In this document: piece by piece, positions 33,701-43,925 of the stretch
Numbering within the stretch: the stretch's first letter is position 1
Layout: each line of letters opens with the position of its first letter
Assembly: GCA_027475525.1 (NCBI GenBank)
Contig: JAMWFC010000116.1
Coordinates: 1,239,826 to 1,303,825, forward strand
Source: Macrolepiota albuminosa
Lineage: Eukaryota; Basidiomycota; Agaricomycetes; Agaricales; Agaricaceae
Direction of reading: 5' to 3'
DNA length: 64,000 bases
The notes under the pieces: generated by a model
What the model saw: the letters and a program-made list of their open reading frames with translations, nothing else
Told to the model about the DNA's origin: nothing
Database searches by the model: none
Made by a program: the position numbers and the translations under genes

Positions 33701-36636
33701 GAAGAACCTGGCCAACGGGCTCGATAGTCGTGGCGCCGATGCCCATGTACTTAACCCGTTACTCGTCATATTCACCGACGTCCCCCCATTACCATCACTC
33801 TGAAAATCCTCATCCCATTCCGCTCTCCGCCGTCGTATGGCGCCCATGACAGGTGGCTGGTCAAGAGGTATCCGTGGGGGCTTGACCCGCTTCTGTTTCG
33901 TAAGCAACTTGATCTCGGACTCTGGAAGCTCCTCGACATCTACAGGCACTTTGGTTCCATTTATCATCACAAGACCTTTCTCTTTGCATGGTGCTCGGCG
34001 CACGATTGTAAGCAGCCGGTCATCGTCGACGAACATGGCATCATGTGTCATCGTGATCCAAAGTCCTCCGCCTTCAACGGATAGTCGATGCCGACGCAAG
34101 CAGCTTATCGTTTGCGGTGGCGGATCCACGACAATATCTAACGAAAATGCCCAGGTATCAATATCACAACGGAGCTCGCACTCGATAGCAGGAGAAGCTA
34201 GATGCTGCTCCTCGTTTGAAGGCGCATTATTCGCCGCCACTGCCCGCCTGCTTGCCGAAGCCTCATACTCGATCCGGAAATTCAGACGCTCGTGGTCATA
34301 ACGTAACTCATTGGCCTTGGCGCCAGCGAGGCGCGTCACAACAGGTGGACCACCGCACTTGATAGCAAATTCACCTATTCCAGCCACCAAGTTAATCATC
34401 TGTGTCGGTATGGAGGTCTTGTTTGTCCATCCCTTAGGGTCAGATTGCTCAAGCAAGGTCAGCATCGTCGTAGTCGGTGATAGAGCCTCGATAGCCCAGC
34501 CTTGAAGGTCAATCTGTGTACGAATGACATTGGGTTCCACAGGAGGAATGAAGGGAAAGAGGTTTGGGTCTTCGGCAGAGAAAGAGAACACATGGATGGC
34601 CGTAGGAGACTTGTATACAGTCTTGAGCACGACAGCGTCGCGGCCGCTAGAGATCCGGAGTTAGAACAGTCCCTTACAAGTCTGATAAAAATATATACTT
34701 ACTTGACAGGCCACGCGGGTCTTGTCTTGTAGTGCCAAAGTTCTGTGAGTTCGTTGACATCTTCCAATAATACTGCGTCTTCATGTTGTTTGTCCCAATA
34801 GATCTTGGCGCCCGGAGATACAACAGCTCCGTACAAATCCCAGAGTCCGACACCAACAAACGTGGCCTCCGCACGATACACGACTAAAGTTGGATCAATC
34901 GAATCGAGTTGAGTGATGGCTACTCCACGACTTTCGGTTGCTACAGGGTGTCGGTTAAAGGCATGCCAGACATTTGAAGCACTCACTTCGTCTCCATTTA
35001 GCTTCTGGCTCCTGCAGAAGGGATGAAAAATAGATATAATTGCGACGTACTCTTGACAATATAGATTTGTCTGCAGCAGGCGTGCGTTCGATTGATATGG
35101 TTCGAGCCAACGTTTGTACAGAATCGGCAGATGCGGAACTATTCACCGTGTTCAAAGACGACGTTGATTGAAAATCAAGATCAATTGCGCTTGACGCGTC
35201 CTGGAGAATCGGTTGCGATATAAAGTAGGACGATGGATCACGATCTTCTACGTCTTGTATTGTCTGAGGTAACCCATTCAATCGCAGTCCGCTTGAGGGG
35301 CCAGAAATCTCGATCACAACTCTGACCTTCAGTACAGAGTGGTCGTCAATCAGAGGAGTATGGGTCAGCCGAAGCACAATTTGATCTGGCGGGATGGATG
35401 GTGGTTGCGAAGAAGGAACGTACGATCTACTTCGAATGGCATTGGCTGTCCACGGCAACTTTTCAACTTCCTCTGATGAAGCCCTTGTTGTCAGTCGAAC
35501 ATCCCATCCTTCTGACAAAGGAAGAACAAATTCAACGGAGCGCGTGAGACGACGATTTTCACGTAACGTATAGACATCGCTTATTCCTTGAGCATCATCA
35601 CTCGTCGTGGTATCGTCTTCGGGAACGATGGCATATTCAATAGTGAGAGCTTCACGGTCGATTTGATACCGCAAGCGTTCAATGGTAACACCATTTCCAT
35701 ACCCTGCCAATTTCGGTATGCGACTTCCGCGTTTGAGGATGGTCTTGATAAGGCCTAAGGTCATGGTAGAGAGTTGTTGCGCGAGATTTGATGAAGTCCC
35801 GAATCCCCACATAGATTTGAGGTCGTGTTGCCAAAAACAAGTGATTCGTATCTTGCCCGAGGGGAAAGACCTCTTTTTGTGCGCGTCACTGGAAGCATTT
35901 GTTGCCGGTTGTGGCAGAATATGTTGAATGCACCATGCAAACACTGCGGATCCATGAGAAAAGATAATTCTGTACGTTTTAGATACTCACATGGAATATG
36001 CGATCGTACGTAAGGAGGGGAAGGCCGTAGATATGCAGGCTCATCTGCTGAGCGAGGTAGAGATGTGGTTATGTCAATTATAGTCGTAGCGTCATGATAT
36101 GTGCGGGATATTGTGACAGCGTCGCGAGGGCTGATTTATAGTTAGAACTCATCCGTGACGAAGCAGTCAGCACATACTTTGAGGGCCATCCCAACGTGAA
36201 ATTTGTCTTCGCAATTCGTGTTGTATGGTCGAACACTTCCAATAAGTGTGCTTCCTCTACTGCAGGGTCCCATTCTTGCCTCAACTCGGGCGTGGTCAAC
36301 ACAGCTTTCCATGGCTCCAAAGAAACTAGTTCATCGCTGAGAGGAACGTCTAGTACTAGTCTGTAGACGTCATCGCTAGCCTTGCCAGGTTTTCGATGAA
36401 CAACTACGTCAGTCAGTTCGGGTATTGACGATGCTTTTGCCTTTCCCTTCTTCGGATTCGAGTTGTCGCTGTTGTTTGTAACTCGTCTCCAGTCGTTTGT
36501 AGATGATGTGAGCAGTTGTCGAAAATGTGTTTCAGCGTCTATTAGTGAAGCAGACCATGATTGTCGCAGCCTGTTGGGGTATCACTGTGAGGTAGTCGAT
36601 GTTTCAAAGAGCAGTTTACCTAGGGCCGTCGGACAT
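30733..36636 (-). CDS. Large protein with three START-like regions and a C-terminal membrane anchor
   Basis: Nine exons can be traced: a 17-bp first exon (36,636-36,620), 36,570 to about 36,180, about 36,132-35,992, 35,944 to about 35,055, a very short exon near 35,015, about 34,940-34,705, 34,646 to about 31,690, about 31,479-31,312 and 31,259-30,733. The product is about 1,780 residues. Three regions carry the START-type motif around Trp-Pro and Arg-Asp: WPSNPRDAV (near residue 135), WPVNGRDAV (near 560) and FPWRDRGFYIASV (near 1,010). START domains bind lipids or sterols. A helix (STVLVVALIAFLIGSLL) near the C-terminus suggests anchoring in a membrane, perhaps at a contact site. Between the START-like regions and the helix lie long Ser/Pro-rich linkers. 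The triple arrangement was read by eye, and the middle copy is the least clear. Confidence 0.75.
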
Positions 36637-36963
36637 GGTGTATGTAGTGTGTGTGCACTGTGGACGTGGCAATGTGAAGGTGGGCGCTTGTTGCTTGTCT
36701 ACTTCGGAATCGTTCCACCCGCCATGAATTTGGCGGCGCGTTCATGGGGCGTGACTGAGGACTTGCCTTTTACGGGAACTTCAGGGCCGCTTCAGTTGAA
36801 CGTGTTTTCTGTTCCGTGTTCTGGTATAACAAGATACAACATAATTCGTTTTATGACCTTGAGCTACGAAGGCTCTCACTAGTAAAGTTTAGGCCTCCTA
36901 TCCACCTCGGGTCTCTTGTGTGTAAAGTCTTAGCCATAATATCCTTCAATCGCGTCTAGATGG

Positions 36964-37117
36964 CAACAGCCCACAGGTCGTTCGTCTCCCCACAAATATT
37001 GTTGAGTTTGTTACTTTTATACGTTGCTGCCAATATCTTCCAACAGCCCACAGGTCGTTCGTCTCCCCACAAATATTGTTGAGTTTGTTACTTTTATACG
37101 TTGCTGCCAATATCTTC
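36964..37117. repeat. Exact 77-bp tandem duplication
   Basis: Copies 36,964-37,040 and 37,041-37,117, identical by eye. Confidence 0.9.
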
Positions 37118-37164
37118 CAAATCCCTCGGTGCATGTGAACACGTTTTCATTTTATCATTACGAT

Positions 37165-37318
37165 TGAGATCACTCTGAAAACGTTCCGCCCTAAATGACA
37201 TAATGTCGCAAAAATATCATATGGGAAGATCGCATTGTATCTGAGATCACTCTGAAAACGTTCCGCCCTAAATGACATAATGTCGCAAAAATATCATATG
37301 GGAAGATCGCATTGTATC
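37165..37318. repeat. Exact 77-bp tandem duplication
   Basis: Copies 37,165-37,241 and 37,242-37,318, only 47 bp after the previous pair. A contig of this size between two joins would be very small. Confidence 0.9.
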
Positions 37319-37469
37319 CATCCAGAAAAAATCTTGCCCAACAACTCCGGGGGCGTTTTAATGTCTCTACACTTTGTACAATCTTTTACCTTGGTATCCG
37401 GGCCTCGCAATCGTTGACGTTTGAAGTTTTTTGTACGTGCGTCAATTCAAAGGTAGCAAGTATATGTGC

Positions 37470-38130
37470 TTATAGCTTCGTGTTGCGTTATATATATTAT
37501 GGAAAAGGTTACATTGGGCTTTCCAGTAGGCGTAACTTCCTCTCCGCGTTCTATCCTATGCCTATTGTTTTCAGATAGTCTACAGTCCTCGATGGTACAC
37601 GTCATCACAATCTGTTGCGTCCTGGTAACTTGAGAGGAAAATTTTAGTTGGTCGCTACAAACGAAGGACTCGGTTCCTCGACAATCGTATCATGCCTCAG
37701 GTATGTTTTTGTAATTTGCATCTTCGTGGATTATTGATTGGTATTCAGGTCTGTTTCTATATCAAAAATCAAGTTGTTCACATGTAAATGTGCGTTCTTT
37801 ACCATACTGAGTATGTCTCTTGTTGAACACTTTCGACAGGACTCGCGAGCTGTGTCTCGTTGTATCCTACAATATTACCGCGACATGTTTTTTTTTTTCC
37901 TTTTCGGTGTGAACTCCCATTTATCATGATAATTTCCAATCTCTCAGGACGTTTTTCCCTATTTACATCGTACGGGAACAATATTTTGATCCTTCCACCC
38001 AGGCATGCCGTGTGTTAGATATCTTTCTCAGCACTGAGGACGCATTCATAATATTCGAATGACCCAGAAACGCGTTGCCCTCCGAAGTGTCCCCTATTCC
38101 CGAACGATCAATAATGTTGCCTATGTCCCC
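37470..38130 (+). pseudogene. Decayed DUF6533 gene copy (plus strand)
   Basis: Collinear but diverged match to the 3' half of the gene at 7,404-8,903. The stretch around 37,490-37,525 (Tyr-Tyr-Gly-Lys-Gly-Tyr region) matches 8,090-8,125; the part near 37,580-37,700 matches 8,185-8,310; AGGCATGCCGTGTG at about 38,002 matches 8,701; and the final exon resembles 8,765-8,815. Exons carry stops and frameshifts and the 5' half is missing. Confidence 0.65.
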
Positions 38131-38760
38131 CATCAGCGAGGATGATATATTCTTCTTCATATCGTTCTTAGTTGAAAAGACGATTGATATAGTTCCGGCT
38201 CCACCGAACTAGTGTAGACGCTCAACATCGGAACTGGAAACGATTGGTGGATTTGCATCTGCTGTAATGTTGCGGAAGGTTTTGTCCGTGTCCTGTATCG
38301 TACTGTTTGGCCATTTTCAATGAATCCACTTGAAAGCCACGATCACAGCGACATTTGAGATTTTGGCGATTTCACCCGTCCAATCGGTTGTGCCGGACCG
38401 AACGTCATACCGCTGTATTATATCATTTTCCTCGTTTTTAGATCGAGTTGTTCGACAAGAACAACTGACACGCAAAAAAGGACACGTAAATCCATTGATT
38501 CAAAAGACCAAACTCCCATCTGCAGAGTATCTATCGAGGAAAAGCCGACCATCCCGCCCACAGATACACAAATAGAGTGAATAACCCATATCCGAAACTC
38601 CTTCCAAACTCCAAACTCATTTCGAACGAAGATCGATAAATATGAATAACATTTAAAAGTGTTGGTTAACTGTCCATCCAATTGTGAGTACAAATCCGCC
38701 TAAAGACTGTCGAAAAGAGCTTACAGTGTGATGAATAATTATATGCCGCCACGCGAGTGT

Positions 38761-38868
38761 TTAAGCAACGACGCAGTATTGTGACTGATCGCTGCCATCC
38801 CTCTCTTTGTTGATGGGCTGGAAATCAGCAGAGTCGGAAGAGACGTTGAGGGCGACGAAAGAATCCAT
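38761..38868 (-). CDS. Lipopeptide mating-pheromone precursor, 35-residue type (copy C)
   Basis: The product is the same as at 18,221(-) and 20,797(+), with leader MDSFVALNVSSDSADF, KER processing site and CVVA box. It is the mirror of the 20,797 gene in the inverted repeat, and also a same-strand copy of the 18,221 gene, from which it differs by lacking the partial duplication at the end. This supports treating that duplication as artefact. Confidence 0.9.
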   Translation of the reverse strand: MDSFVALNVSSDSADFQPINKERDGSDQSQYCVVA

Positions 38869-38935
38869 TGAGTGAGCTGGTGTGGATGTAGGTAGGTCTG
38901 TGTGATCCTGGAGACTTTGAACTCTGGTGAGGGGG

Positions 38936-39136
38936 TTTTTATACGTTTGGGTGACGAGTGAGAGTGAGTGGTCGGGCTTCATCCTGGTTCCCTTGTGTGG
39001 ATGCTCATTGAGGTGCGGGTCCATATTGTTCATGTCTTTTTCGAGCACGACCATGGTATGGAGGGGGTGATACATTTACTAATTTGGCCAAGTGGCGGAT
39101 TTGATGCGTCCACAAAGTTAGAGTGCCAATTGTTCT
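38936..39136 (-). promoter_or_regulatory. Pheromone gene promoter (35-residue copy C)
   Basis: TATAAAAA (38,943 down to 38,936) and AGAACAATTG (39,136 down to 39,127), at 75 and 268 bp before the ATG. This is the same spacing as the mirror gene. Confidence 0.65.
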
Positions 39137-40055
39137 CAAGCACAAGATAAAGACGCGTGATGTGCAAACAGTTAATGATATGTGAGTCCTGAACAAAAAA
39201 TTGTTGTCTTACAAGAGATGAAGGTTATTGTCTTGCGAGAAATTATTGTTTGCAGTTTATTTCGGTTGAAGGTAGGCACTTGAGGCCTGAAGGCCTGACA
39301 CCTTGCCTGGGACTTCCAGGGTTTCTCATTCGCTGAGATACTGGAGAACAATTTTGTTGTGTTCACTCTATGTGTTCAAACATGTGAGAGAGGTACGAAC
39401 CAAGGCAAGATAGGGGTTTTGAAATGCGGCAGCATGAAGTTTGATGATGTGTTCAAACATGTGAGAGAGGTACGAACCAAGGCAAGATAGGGGTTTTGAA
39501 ATGCGGCAGCATGAAGTTTGATGTGAATTTGGCGAATTCGGTAAATTCACCACCACCTTGCTCAATACCACATACATAACGTCTTACGACAAACAAGAAA
39601 GGGGGTGCCCGGTATCTTATTGCTTAGTTGATTGGAGCACCGACGTCTTGTGTCCAGAGTCACTTGACAAGTTTTGATAATTGGAATGTGGGTATCGGCC
39701 TGATTTGACCCCTGAAAATCTGTGGGTCCAAAAGAACAACTCAGACTCGTGATTACCATGTATTGTGCACCATCGTCCAGTCTCAATCACACAATCGAAT
39801 AATATCAACGCGCTGATGTGAAACCCGAGCTCTCATCGGAAAATAGCTTTTAAGCAAAGATAACCATCCTGAATGACCTATGTATATATATCCCAATCCT
39901 AATCCAATCGTCCTAAACCAAGACTGATAAATATGGATAATATTATAGAGTTGATGTGTTCCCAGTCGACCTATGTAGACTTGTGAGTAAAAATTCATTT
40001 GAGCAATGTGAGGAACTCACAAAATAATGATTAGGCCTTTGCAGTCACAAAGTGC
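39137..40055. other. Spacer between mirrored pheromone genes
   Basis: No gene seen. It mirrors 19,700-20,528 and contains the 77-bp duplication at 39,370-39,523, absent from the mirror arm. Confidence 0.55.
39370..39523. repeat. Exact 77-bp tandem duplication
   Basis: Copies 39,370-39,446 and 39,447-39,523. The other arm of the inverted repeat has a single copy at the matching place (around 20,230-20,300). Confidence 0.9.
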
Positions 40056-40166
40056 TTAAGCAACGACGCAGTATGATTGCTGATCGCCGCTAGGGTCGGC
40101 CTCTTGGTTGATGGGCTGGAAATCAGCGGGTTTGGAAGAGACATTGAGGGCGACGAAAGAATCCAT
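40056..40166 (-). CDS. Lipopeptide mating-pheromone precursor, 36-residue type (copy 4)
   Basis: Encodes the common 36-residue precursor (Val5 form, ending QQSYCVVA). It mirrors the gene at 19,589. The 77-bp duplication at 40,134-40,287 includes its first 11 codons and leader, so a second, out-of-place start region lies upstream, followed in frame by unrelated residues. With one copy removed, the TATA box lies 72 bp and the AGAACAATT element 281 bp before the ATG, exactly as in the mirror gene. Confidence 0.88.
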   Translation of the reverse strand: MDSFVALNVSSKPADFQPINQEADPSGDQQSYCVVA

Positions 40167-40287
40167 TGGAGTAAGCTGGTGTGGTTGTAGGTCTGTGTGA
40201 TCCTGGAGACGGAAGAGACATTGAGGGCGACGAAAGAATCCATTGGAGTAAGCTGGTGTGGTTGTAGGTCTGTGTGATCCTGGAGAC
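40134..40287. repeat. Exact 77-bp tandem duplication in a pheromone leader
   Basis: Copies 40,134-40,210 and 40,211-40,287 cover the start codon region and the 5' leader of the 40,166 gene. Confidence 0.92.
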
Positions 40288-40307
40288 TTCGGACTCTGGT
40301 GAGGAGC

Positions 40308-40524
40308 TTTTTATACAGTGAAGTGAGCCTGATTGTAAGGTACAAGGTGAGGGTCAGTGGTCGATTTTCTGCCTGGCTCCCTTGTCTGGACGCTTGGCCA
40401 AGCTCATGCCCGTCTTGTTCATGTCTTTTTTGGAGCGGGAACAAAGTTGGCGGCAGAACTAAGTTTTCTCCTTCTGTCAGGTGGCGGATGTGATACACCC
40501 AAAAAAGGAAATGCTAATTGTTCT
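40308..40524 (-). promoter_or_regulatory. Pheromone gene promoter (copy 4)
   Basis: TATAAAAA (40,315 down to 40,308) and AGAACAATTA (40,524 down to 40,515). As given they are 149 and 358 bp before the ATG. Without the duplicated 77 bp the spacings are normal. Confidence 0.6.
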
Positions 40525-40948
40525 TGAGCACAAGATCGTAATGTAAGGGCGCATGATGCACGAGCGATTCAGGGTTACAGCATGCCTCTACATTCTAGGT
40601 GACATTTTCCACAGAAAATCATTGTCTGGCCAAGACTATTGTCTTGAGGATCGGAGCACGAGTGATATACGGGCCCCTGGGCAGAAATTCGTGACGTCGA
40701 GAGAATTGTCACTTTCACCAGAACCTTCTCTACATCACATTGTCATGTTCTAAGACAAGAGGACATCACACAAGAGACGCATGGCGGAGGCAAAAAATAC
40801 AGGAGGAGCCAGCTCCGGTGATCGCTATCGTATTTGTCAATAGACAATGCCAATCGCGATCATTAACTATTGAAAGAACTGTTTGTCATGTCTGTCTTTT
40901 GAAATATTGTTCTGGACCTGCCGGACATACTTCAACGATCTTGTCTCA

Positions 40949-41153
40949 AGAACAATTAGCGCCTCCCTCTTTGGATGAACTACGCCTGCCATCTGATCAA
41001 ATTCAAGATTTTGTCTCTGCTGCCAACCTTGTTTGCTGTTCCAAAAAAGGCATGAACAATGTCGAGCTTGTCCAAGTTTTCCCAGACAAGAAAGAACAGG
41101 GTTATGCCTCCTTTATTCGTATTTTGGGATAAGACTCCCTGAAGGTATAAAAA
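40949..41153 (+). promoter_or_regulatory. Pheromone gene promoter (copy 5)
   Basis: AGAACAATTA at 40,949-40,958 (272 bp before ATG) and TATAAAAA at 41,146-41,153 (75 bp before ATG). Confidence 0.65.
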
Positions 41154-41220
41154 CCCTTTCGCCAGAGTTAAAAGTCTCCAGGATCACACAGACCTACCTA
41201 CATCCACACCAACTTACTCA

Positions 41221-41331
41221 ATGGATTCTTTCGTCGCTCTCAACGTCTCTTCCAAACCCGCTGATTTCCAGCCCATCAACCAAGAGGCCGACCCTAGCGG
41301 TGATCAGCAATCATACTGCGTCGTTGCTTAA
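41221..41331 (+). CDS. Lipopeptide mating-pheromone precursor, 36-residue type (copy 5)
   Basis: Encodes the common 36-residue precursor ending YCVVA. Its promoter and flanks (about 40,920-41,720) are close to those of the 9,858 gene, including the stretch with the AAAAAAGGCATGAACAAT sequence, so the two are direct copies about 31 kb apart. Just downstream lies a decayed DUF6533 copy on the opposite strand, whereas the 9,858 gene follows an intact DUF6533 gene on the same strand. Confidence 0.9.
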   Translation: MDSFVALNVSSKPADFQPINQEADPSGDQQSYCVVA

Positions 41332-41779
41332 GCACTCGCGCGTGGTGGCATAGAATTGATCATTACTCTGTAAGCTCTTTTGGACGTTTTCTAGGCGAAT
41401 TTGCACTTACAATTGAATGGACAGTTAACCAACACTTTAAATATTATTCATATTTATTGATCTTCGTTCAAAGGGAGATTAGATCTGGGTGATACATCAG
41501 ATTTGGGTTAGGGATATTGGTCATTATTTGGGATTCTGTCGGCGCGGAATTTGTCTCGTTCTACATAGTTTTACTATCCATTGACGGGAACTTGCTTTAT
41601 TAATTGAACGAGTTTGCATGATTTTTTTTTGCATGATTGGGACTCGAGTAGAAAATGCACAAGTCGGATATATCAACTTCAGAATTTTAATGCCGAACAA
41701 ATTACTAGCTTGGCGATCTACTTTGGTCATGAGATGATGGGGAATGAGAGGACAAGATAAGCAAGCGATGATGAGATTC

Positions 41780-42320
41780 AAACTACGTTAAACCGTAGAA
41801 TCGCAAAGTGGGATATACTACGTACAGTACAGAAGACTGCTGGCACGATTTATTGGGTATCAATCCGGTAGCGGAGGTATTAAGTACATTTATAGTGTGT
41901 CGTATGTGCGTGTACATAGAAGTAGCTCAAAGTCCACCTAAAATGCTTAACGGCAGTCCGTGAGTGTGTTAGTAATTGGTAGTGATGTCATCTCCACCTG
42001 TCCATAATTTGACGCAAAGCCATTGGTGTCGTTCACAAGAACGATGGGAGACCTCCACTTCGGAAGGTGACACTTTTCTGTGTAGTTCCAGTATTCTTGG
42101 TGTTAACGTCGGTATCAAGTAGCAATGCACCTTAATGTCCCAAATAATGAAAAAACATACTTAAAGAAAGCCTGCTCTTCAACATTGACAACATCACCAA
42201 GGCCAAAGGTCCACAGTGGTAGAACTGATTTACTTTGTTGCAAAAACACCTAGGTAACGATACGGCTTACTTCTTCTTGCGGAAAAGAACTGTATTTCAC
42301 AGCCATTAATTGGCGAAGCT
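41780..42320 (-). pseudogene. Decayed DUF6533 gene copy (minus strand)
   Basis: The reverse complement matches the last exons and 3' flank of the gene at 7,404-8,903. The complement of 42,060-42,100 matches the final exon (8,765-8,805), that of 42,180-42,260 matches 8,390-8,510, and that of 41,781-41,840 matches 9,058-9,130. Short insertions and deletions break the frame and the 5' half is absent. Confidence 0.7.
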
Positions 42321-42698
42321 TTGAAAAATATATCGTGAGTGCTTTCTCAATTAAATGAGGTCCATAAACCAGAGATCATTATCAAGCGGGCAAGTGAGCA
42401 AGCTTGAAGATGCATACCATAAAGTAGACTGTCTCATAAGAATGAAATAGAGCTGAGAGGACCTACACCGATTCGAAAATCCATGAAACAATAACATGAG
42501 TGGAGACTGAGGGGTGTAGGCCTTACAGCTACACGGGTGAGGCAGCAAGATTGCCAAGAGCTAAGAGCTTGAGTGCTTGCCACAGCGCCTGCATCCGGTG
42601 AATCTACTTATTCTGGCAGCGTTTACGAGGCACAATGAAAGATCTTACGGATAACAGTTATCAACTAGCGAGGGAAGGTAGACAATCCATGATATCCA
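42321..42698. other. Region after the IPMK gene
   Basis: No gene seen. It would contain the 3' untranslated region of the minus-strand kinase gene. Confidence 0.5.
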
Positions 42699-43828
42699 CT
42701 ACTTCACTTCAAGCTCTGCAATTCTCCCTTCAATGAGTTTGAGGAGGGTATTCATCCCCAGTAAAACCCCTTCATCAGGTCCTTTCCCGGCTGCCATACG
42801 AGTATGAGCGAAATCGATCAACTTGACGACATAGGGCGGTCCGATGCGTTTGGAATCATCTTCATCTTCATCGTCCTCTTCATTTTCGTCGCCGTCATCC
42901 TCCTCGATTCGTTGCAAAGCCTCCTTGACCCGCGTCCAATCCGCTTCATACACAATCAGGAGACTTCCCCCAACCATACGCATCTCAAGTCGCGAATAGA
43001 CATCTCTAATCTCTGCAATGTCTTCTCGTAATCCGCGTAGAATTGGCAGAAGAGCATCTACAGGGAGACCGCTCGATGATGCTTTGGAAGACTCTTCGCT
43101 CCCATGTGCAATGGGTGATCCAACTGGGAAGAAGCGAGAAATCCCATCGGGTAGATCTGCAGGTTTAATAGACTTCCCATAGTCTTTTGGCGTATTTACG
43201 GCCAGATTTGTGACATTGTCGTAGACCTTTAGGAATCCTTATCAGACATGAGGCCCTCATCGTTGATTTAAAGAACTCCGTCACCTGGAATCCTGTCAAT
43301 CTTACGCCTGTCTCAAGAGACGTGGTGTTCTTTGCGGTTTCGATCATCCGTTCCACCTTCTCTGGGGACGCTGTTTCGTCATAGAGCACGGTACCGAGTT
43401 TGACATCGAGGATGTTGGGTTTAAGAAAGGGAAAGGATATATTCTCCAGAACAATGGACTGTGTTTATGGTCAAGCAAAGAAGAGTTCATGGGAGAGAAG
43501 TAAGAGATAGGTTGAGTGCGCACACCACCGTAGATGTAGAGATAAACTCATCTTTATTCGGCGCATTAGTAGGTTTTACGCTGATGTTTCCCTCTACGGC
43601 AGACTTCTCTTCATCTAATTCGCCTTCTAGTTTCAATGTTCCAAGGAAGTTTGGTATGAACGGGCGCAAGGCCTCAAAGTCCGAATTCTGTTGTAGTGTT
43701 TGATAAAACTGGAGTTCCAGCGGAAGTGCGGGCTTGATGATGAGCGAACCATCCTCTGTTGCAAGGACACCTGCGTGCCCACCAACTTGGGATGAAAGAG
43801 GTTTATTTGCTGACGATGAGAATGCCAT
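42699..43828 (-). CDS. Inositol polyphosphate multikinase (Arg82/Ipk2 family)
   Basis: Three exons: 43,828 to about 43,514, about 43,459-43,287 and about 43,229-42,699, giving about 340 residues. The signature PNILDVKLG matches the inositol-binding PxxxDxKxG motif of the IPK family. MVGGSLLIVYE corresponds to the family's SSLL motif, and VVKLIDFAHT supplies the metal-binding Asp near the C-terminus. Family members phosphorylate inositol tris- and tetrakisphosphates in the nucleus on the way to inositol hexakisphosphate and pyrophosphates. An acidic insert (about residues 280-300, EEDDGDENEEDDEDEDD) precedes the last motif, as in many fungal members. Its ATG lies 97 bp from the start of a divergent gene at 43,926. 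Confidence 0.88.
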
Positions 43829-43925
43829 TGGCTAAGCTTGAAAAATGTACTGGTGACTGAGGGAGCTACTAATCAGATTGGATTGATCAAAGATATCTTA
43901 TCATCGTTAGTGCCAGACCATCGTC

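Larger units (their letters stand above)
36637..37469. other. Intergenic region with two 77-bp duplications
   Basis: The first 250 bp would contain the promoter of the START gene. A short frame at 36,463-36,882 partly overlaps that gene antisense and has no domain. The two tandem duplications are listed separately. Confidence 0.5.
38463..40805. repeat. Right arm of the long inverted repeat
   Basis: Reverse-complement counterpart of about 19,000-21,190. The extra length comes mostly from the two 77-bp duplications it contains. The 104-codon open frame around the 35-residue gene is the same in both arms. Confidence 0.8.

Noticed and set aside
40031..40498. A 155-codon minus-strand frame overlapping the pheromone gene
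   Set aside because: It results from the 77-bp duplication and contains out-of-frame pheromone sequence; it is a shadow of the real gene.
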